Origin: Proteobacteria bacterium UBA1847 | GTDB lineage: Bacteria > Pseudomonadota > Gammaproteobacteria > Steroidobacterales > Woeseiaceae | Assembly (NCBI GenBank): GCA_002338605.1 | Contig: DDIP01000217.1 | Location: 1-8,875 of the forward strand | Reading direction: 5' to 3' | Length of the DNA: 8,875 bases | Shown here: piece after piece, positions 5,600-8,875 of the stretch | Numbering within the stretch: position 1 is the first letter of the stretch | Layout of the letters: every line of letters begins with the position of its first letter | The notes under the pieces: generated by a model | The model's database searches: none | The model's input: the letters and a program-made list of their open reading frames with translations, nothing else | What the model was told of the DNA's origin: nothing | Program-made: the position numbers and the translations under genes

Positions 5600-6652
5600 C
5601 TAATCGTAATAACGCGCGAATTGTTCCGGTAGCCGATCGCGTTGCGGATGGCCCTCGCCGAAGGTCGGCAACGGCCGCGAGTTGTGCGTGTTCCAGAACA
5701 GGTAGCGTGCATCACTGTCGCTGGTGTTGAGATCGTGGAGCAATGCCGCCATTGCCTTGCCGGTGTAGGTCGTCTCGAGGCGCAGATTCAGTGCATGAGA
5801 TGCGAAGTCGACGGCGTGCTCCGTGATGTCGTCAACCGCAGCGTAAGCACCGGCGAAAAAATCACTGCGCCAGACGATCGGCGTATTTGAGCCTGCGTCG
5901 GCGGGAATCGATGGATCCATCGTATTGAGCAGAACCGCCGTTTTTCGGATGAGTCGCTCCAGCACTTCCCGGCGGGTGAAGCGGTTGTCGGCGACCCGAA
6001 CCGCTTGAATTTCGATAGCAAGCCCCGCGAGATCCAGTCCGATCGCGAGTCCTGCAACACTGCCCATGGTGCCATTGGCCATGTAGATGCGATTTGGCGC
6101 GTCCAGTTCTCCGTTCGTAATTTGCTGGGCGAGCTCAAGACCTGCATTGACAAAACCCAATGCGCCGAGCCAGCAGGTCCCGCCCAGCGGGATGACCCAG
6201 GTATTGCGGCCCTGGAGTGTGCGTCGGTACAGTTCAAGGTGATCGACAGCGCCTCCCCATTTGATCAGCTCGGTGCCGAGCTCAAGGTGCATGTCGAGCG
6301 TTTGCCGAATGCGCGGTGTACGGACCTGGTGAGCGAGAAAACAGCTGCATTCGAACCCCAGCTGCCTCGCGTGCATCGCAGTCGCGAGCGCATGATTCGA
6401 ACCGACCGCGCCGAAAGTTGCCACGCGTTCGGCGCCACGGTCTTTGGCGCGACGAAAAATGTATTCCAGTTTACGTATCTTGTTACCGCCATACAGGTCA
6501 CTGGTGAGGTCGTCGCGTTTCACCAACAGGCGGCGAATCCCTCTCTGAGTCTCGAGTTCATGACAGGAAACCGGCGTCGGCAATGTCGCGATTGGCAGCT
6601 TTTCAAGTCTGTCTGCAAGCCTGGGATACGCTTTCCGGAGGGAGTCGCTCAT
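5600..6652 (-). CDS. PLP-dependent enzyme of the D-cysteine desulfhydrase / ACC deaminase family
   Basis: The 350-aa product is a fold-type II PLP enzyme. GGNKIRKLEYI (55-65) contains the PLP lysine, Lys58. GAVGSNHALATA (81-92) is the cofactor/substrate Ser-Asn-His motif. NGTMGSVAGLAIGL (193-206) is the glycine-rich phosphate cup. FWNTHNSRPLP (319-329) is the C-terminal signature where relatives often read FWHTGG. The family converts D-cysteine to pyruvate, sulfide and ammonia, deaminates ACC, or acts on related D-amino acids such as sulfolactate-derived cysteate. Which of these applies cannot be told from sequence alone. It has no signal peptide and is cytoplasmic. I chose the ATG at 6652 (MSDSLRK); a TTG six bases upstream is possible, and neither has a clear Shine-Dalgarno. 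It is divergent from the sheath-like gene and convergent with the L,D-transpeptidase gene. Confidence 0.88.
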   Translation of the reverse strand: MSDSLRKAYPRLADRLEKLPIATLPTPVSCHELETQRGIRRLLVKRDDLTSDLYGGNKIRKLEYIFRRAKDRGAERVATFGAVGSNHALATAMHARQLGFECSCFLAHQVRTPRIRQTLDMHLELGTELIKWGGAVDHLELYRRTLQGRNTWVIPLGGTCWLGALGFVNAGLELAQQITNGELDAPNRIYMANGTMGSVAGLAIGLDLAGLAIEIQAVRVADNRFTRREVLERLIRKTAVLLNTMDPSIPADAGSNTPIVWRSDFFAGAYAAVDDITEHAVDFASHALNLRLETTYTGKAMAALLHDLNTSDSDARYLFWNTHNSRPLPTFGEGHPQRDRLPEQFARYYD

Positions 6653-6694
6653 GATCAAAGAGATTAACCAAGTGCATAGGTGAGCGCGAGTGTT

Positions 6695-6700
6695 TAGAAT
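6695..6700 (+). promoter_or_regulatory. Possible -10 box for the sheath-like gene
   Basis: TAGAAT matches the -10 consensus at 5 of 6 positions and lies about 37 nt before the TTG start, in the 84-bp gap between divergent genes. No -35 hexamer is found at a suitable distance, so support is weak. The rest of the gap shows no clear operator. Confidence 0.28.
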
Positions 6701-6726
6701 ACGGGCACGCTAATCTGACCGAGTTC

Positions 6727-6730
6727 GGAG
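6727..6730 (+). promoter_or_regulatory. Shine-Dalgarno that fixes the TTG start of the sheath-like gene
   Basis: GGAG lies 6 nt before TTG at 6737. The next in-frame ATG (6785) has no such site and would remove the N-terminal beta-strand, so the TTG is preferred. Confidence 0.65.
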
Positions 6731-6736
6731 ACAGGT

Positions 6737-8287
6737 TTGTCAGATGCAGTTGACCGCGGTATCACGGTCACCGAAATCGCAGCGATGGATCAGCCCATCG
6801 ATGTGTGTCCAGAAACCACGGCCGCTTTCGTTGGCCGTGCGCTTCGTGGTCCCCTGAATACACCCGTTTTGGTAAGCAACTTTGGCGAGTTCCGTCGTCG
6901 TTTCGGCGATGTCTGGGCGCACTCCAGCCTTGGGCCCGCTGCCAGGCAATTTTTCGAACATGGCGGTATGCGGTTGTTCGTCGTGCGCGTCGCCAACAAC
7001 GCGCGCGGTGCCATGCTCTGTTTGCCCGCCAGCGGGTCTGCGCTGGTGTTGAGAGCCACAGAACCCGGCTCGACCGAGTTTATCCGCGCTGCGGTCGATT
7101 ACGATGGCATCGATGACGATGATCATTTCAATCTGACGCTGCAGCGTGTCAATCCGGGTACCGGGCTGGTCATTGACCAGGAGTTTTACAAGGGTTTGTC
7201 GTGGAAGGATGACGCGGCGAAATTCGTTGCAACGGAATTACTCACCTCGGATATTGCGCGGGTGGAATCACCATTGCCAACGCATCGTCCGGAACGCACG
7301 ACCCGCTCCGGACGTTCATACGAATCGACCTACGTCGATCATGCACAAGCGGGCACGGATGGCACGGAATTGTCGAACTACGACCTGGTCGGGTCGCGCC
7401 GGGACCGTCGCGGTCTTTTCGCACTCGAGCAAATCGAACATTTCGATCTGCTTTACCTGCCGCCACCGGGGAAGGGCAGGGACGTCGGCCCTGCAGCGAT
7501 TCTTGCAGCTGAAATGTATTGTCGGCAGCGAGGCGCCATGTTGATCGTTGACCCGCTGCCCGAATGGACAAGCGCCGAGGCGGCGGTTGCCGGCGTGCGC
7601 GATCTCGGCTATGCCAGTCCGAACCTGCTTGGCTATTTTCCGCGCATCATGGTGCAGGGCAGCGATGACGGCGTCGCCCGGCCGGCAGGCGGGGCCATTG
7701 CAGGACTGTTGTGCAAGCAGGACCGCAGCTATGGATCCTGGCGGTCGTTGGAACAACAAGGCCTGACCTTGCAGCGCCGCTTGCGCCCGGTGATCGAGCT
7801 GTCTGACGATGACCAACGATTGTTACTGCGCGCGGGCCTCAATTCAATTCGGCGTGGATCGATTGGCAAGGTACAGGTCTGCGGCTCAGTGACGATGGGA
7901 CGTGGAAGCGAGGCCTACGCAACCTATGCGCATCTCCCGGTTCGACGCTTCTGTTTGCAGCTGATTAACACCATCGCGCGCGCGACGCGCTGGGCAGTTT
8001 TCGAGCCTGAAGACGACACGCTGGCAGAGCGACTGCATGTCCAGGTCCTGAGCTACCTTAATTGTTTGCATGATCTTGGCGCCTTCGCAGACGGGAGCTT
8101 CGTCGTACAGTGCGACGCCGGGGTCAGCAATCGCCCGGACAGCAAGGAACATGGCGTGACCATTCTGCTGGTGTTCCATCCGGTGGCGAGCGATGAGCCG
8201 ATTTCACTCACGCTGCACCAGACGGCCTCGGGTTTTCGGGTCGGCAGTACGGCCTTCGGACTTACCATAAGAAGCCCGAACGCCTGA
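6737..8287 (+). CDS. Contractile tail sheath-like protein (phage tail / contractile injection system family)
   Basis: The 516-aa product matches sheath proteins in order. An N-terminal strand ITVTEI (9-14) stands where sheaths have PGVYVEEI. Then come TTAAFVGRALRGPLNTPVLV (27-46), a strong sheath motif, and FGEFRRRFGD (49-58). RQFFEHGGMRLFVVRV (70-85) closes domain I's core. Residues about 90-225 form the variable insertion. RPAGGAIAGLLCKQDRSYGSW (315-335) and the segment RWAVFEPEDDTLAERL (418-433) belong to the conserved C-terminal sheath domain. It ends with SFVVQCD (454-460) and GVTILLVFHPVASDEPISL (473-491). In known systems, sheath subunits polymerise around a tube and contract to drive it through a membrane. 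The usual GRGI-VWGARTLS stretch is replaced here by GSIGKVQVCGSVTMGRGSE (374-392), so it is a divergent member. About 20 extra residues follow the normal end. No tube, baseplate, spike or ATPase gene is visible beside it. Confidence 0.85.
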   Translation: MSDAVDRGITVTEIAAMDQPIDVCPETTAAFVGRALRGPLNTPVLVSNFGEFRRRFGDVWAHSSLGPAARQFFEHGGMRLFVVRVANNARGAMLCLPASGSALVLRATEPGSTEFIRAAVDYDGIDDDDHFNLTLQRVNPGTGLVIDQEFYKGLSWKDDAAKFVATELLTSDIARVESPLPTHRPERTTRSGRSYESTYVDHAQAGTDGTELSNYDLVGSRRDRRGLFALEQIEHFDLLYLPPPGKGRDVGPAAILAAEMYCRQRGAMLIVDPLPEWTSAEAAVAGVRDLGYASPNLLGYFPRIMVQGSDDGVARPAGGAIAGLLCKQDRSYGSWRSLEQQGLTLQRRLRPVIELSDDDQRLLLRAGLNSIRRGSIGKVQVCGSVTMGRGSEAYATYAHLPVRRFCLQLINTIARATRWAVFEPEDDTLAERLHVQVLSYLNCLHDLGAFADGSFVVQCDAGVSNRPDSKEHGVTILLVFHPVASDEPISLTLHQTASGFRVGSTAFGLTIRSPNA

Positions 8288-8331
8288 TTTAGCATCCAGG
8301 TCTGTCATTCAAGCATCGCTAACGGATTCAA

Positions 8332-8467
8332 TTGAGGCGACGGTTTAGTTTCGCTGCAGTTGGCGTGGCGGCGCGGTTATCGCCCTCGTCGCCATAAATC
8401 TGCAGCCCGTTGAACGGTTCGATAATTTCGTCTATGTGGATTTGGAGGCGTTGATGGCGAGCACCCG
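8332..8467 (+). pseudogene. Possible frameshifted 5' part of an envelope protein gene
   Basis: No intact gene spans 8288-8467, but coding-like fragments appear in shifting frames. Frame A starts with TTG at 8332 (GGA 5 nt upstream) and gives MRRRFSFAAVGVA. Frame B (8373-8453) continues as AVIALVAINLQPVERFDNF and then VYVDLEALM. Joined, they read as an N-terminal signal anchor followed by a periplasmic segment. The downstream reading frame (8468-8737) lies in the third frame. Both jumps go in the same direction, each compatible with loss of one base. This is inference from composition. The alternative is non-coding spacer. Confidence 0.3.
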
Positions 8468-8737
8468 TTGGTCGGCACCCAGCGCTTCCCTGCTGCCGTC
8501 GAGGTGCAGACGGGTGTTGCCGGGCATGAATGGGATATGCGCGAGGCATATCAAGCACTTATGGCTGACTTGGACCGTGTGCCGATCGACAGCGAGGCCG
8601 TGATGAAGCATGTGAATACTGCACTTCTGGCCGAGAACCAGGTCAAGAAGAAACAGCTTGCGATGCTCGTCAAACTCAGGAACCTGCTGACTTCAGAACA
8701 GATTGACTATCTCGAGTCGGTGGTGGCGAAAAAATAA
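8468..8737 (+). CDS. Short helical protein resembling the C-terminal half of Spy/CpxP-like periplasmic proteins
   Basis: The longest frame from TTG at 8468 gives 89 aa. The convincing part is residues 24-89: two helices, MREAYQALMADLDRVPIDSE and VMKHVNTALLAENQVKKKQL, then AMLVKLRNLLTSEQIDYLES. LTSEQ-x3-L is like the LTxxQ motif of Spy/CpxP and heavy-metal-sensor proteins, which are small periplasmic helical chaperones. Those families have two such motifs and a signal peptide; here only one is present and no signal peptide is in frame. Start choice is poor: TTG 8468, GTG 8504 and ATG 8537 all lack good Shine-Dalgarno sites. A strong GGAGG (8444-8448) precedes an ATG at 8454 in a different frame. 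The gene is probably truncated or frameshifted. It follows the sheath-like gene by 180 bp on the same strand. Confidence 0.5.
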   Translation: MVGTQRFPAAVEVQTGVAGHEWDMREAYQALMADLDRVPIDSEAVMKHVNTALLAENQVKKKQLAMLVKLRNLLTSEQIDYLESVVAKK

Positions 8738-8786
8738 GCGGACCTGGTTCCTCGATCCCGGAGACCAAAAAGGCAAGAATATGATC

Positions 8787-8793
8787 AGGAAGG
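8787..8793 (+). promoter_or_regulatory. Shine-Dalgarno for the right-edge lipoprotein
   Basis: AGGAAGG lies 7 nt before ATG 8801. The in-frame ATG at 8795 is only 1 nt away from it and is therefore too close to use. Confidence 0.7.
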
Positions 8794-8800
8794 TATGACG

Positions 8801-8875
8801 ATGAATCGAATTAGCTCAGTCCTGGTGCCTGTGCTGCTGACGCTCGCCGGTTGTGGCGGTGGCGGTGCGAGTGGC
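8801..8875 (+). CDS. N-terminus of a lipoprotein (cut by the window edge)
   Basis: Twenty-five codons are visible. The product starts MNRISSVLVPVLLTLAGC, a short basic start followed by a hydrophobic core and the lipobox LAGC with Cys18. The residue after Cys is Gly, so outer-membrane sorting is likely. The mature part begins with a flexible GGGGASG linker. Nothing more can be said about function because the frame runs off the window. It starts 63 bp after the stop of the Spy/CpxP-like frame, on the same strand, and may belong to the same transcript. Confidence 0.72.
   Translation, partial: MNRISSVLVPVLLTLAGCGGGGASG

Noticed and set aside
6005..6667. Plus-strand frame of 220 codons opposite the PLP enzyme
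   Set aside because: The minus-strand frame has complete PLP-enzyme motifs, while this one has none and is the complementary shadow.
8781..8798. Five-codon frame overlapping the Shine-Dalgarno of the right-edge lipoprotein
   Set aside because: It could act as a tiny leader frame, but so short a frame is expected by chance and has no ribosome binding site of its own.
1..8875. CRISPR arrays, insertion sequences, tRNA or rRNA genes, attachment sites
   Set aside because: I looked for regularly spaced direct repeats, transposase motifs and terminal inverted repeats, and tRNA-like cloverleaf ends, and saw none. The sheath-like gene is not flanked by visible integration sites.

Overview
The window looks like chromosomal DNA from a GC-rich, Gram-negative gammaproteobacterium. 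The reasons are a SohB-type inner-membrane protease, two or three lipoproteins with clear lipoboxes, a periplasmic L,D-transpeptidase, and CRP/FNR-like operators with sigma70-like promoters. No species can be named. LipA here is not the subtype familiar from E. coli, which suggests a less-studied marine or soil lineage; this is inference.

Layout, left to right. (1) 1-668, minus strand: the N-terminal 222 residues of a secreted, alpha-helical repeat protein, probably of the OmpA/DUF4398 type, running off the left edge. (2) 669-903: a regulatory region between divergent genes. It holds a sigma70-like promoter for the left gene with a perfect -35 box, a 5' UTR hairpin, and a CRP-like site placed exactly for class II activation of a possibly leaderless 65-aa gene at 904-1101. 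That small gene ends at a textbook intrinsic terminator (1137-1163). (3) lipA (lipoyl synthase) and sohB (S49 protease), overlapping by ATGA. (4) An M48-family metalloprotease lipoprotein with its own TATAAT promoter. (5) A LysM plus YkuD L,D-transpeptidase lipoprotein with a TTG start and a long C-terminal extension. (6) A convergent minus-strand PLP-dependent enzyme of the D-cysteine desulfhydrase/ACC deaminase family. (7) Divergent from it, a 516-aa contractile tail sheath-like protein (TTG start, good Shine-Dalgarno). (8) 8288-8737: a short reading frame resembling the C-terminal half of Spy/CpxP-like periplasmic proteins, with signs of a frameshifted upstream part. (9) The first 25 codons of another lipoprotein at the right edge.

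Genes 3-5 share an envelope theme: membrane protein turnover, periplasmic or outer-membrane proteolysis, and peptidoglycan-lipoprotein crosslinking. The most unusual item is the sheath-like gene. It is a divergent member of the contractile phage-tail/injection-system sheath family with no tube, baseplate or ATPase gene next to it in the visible DNA, set among housekeeping envelope genes.
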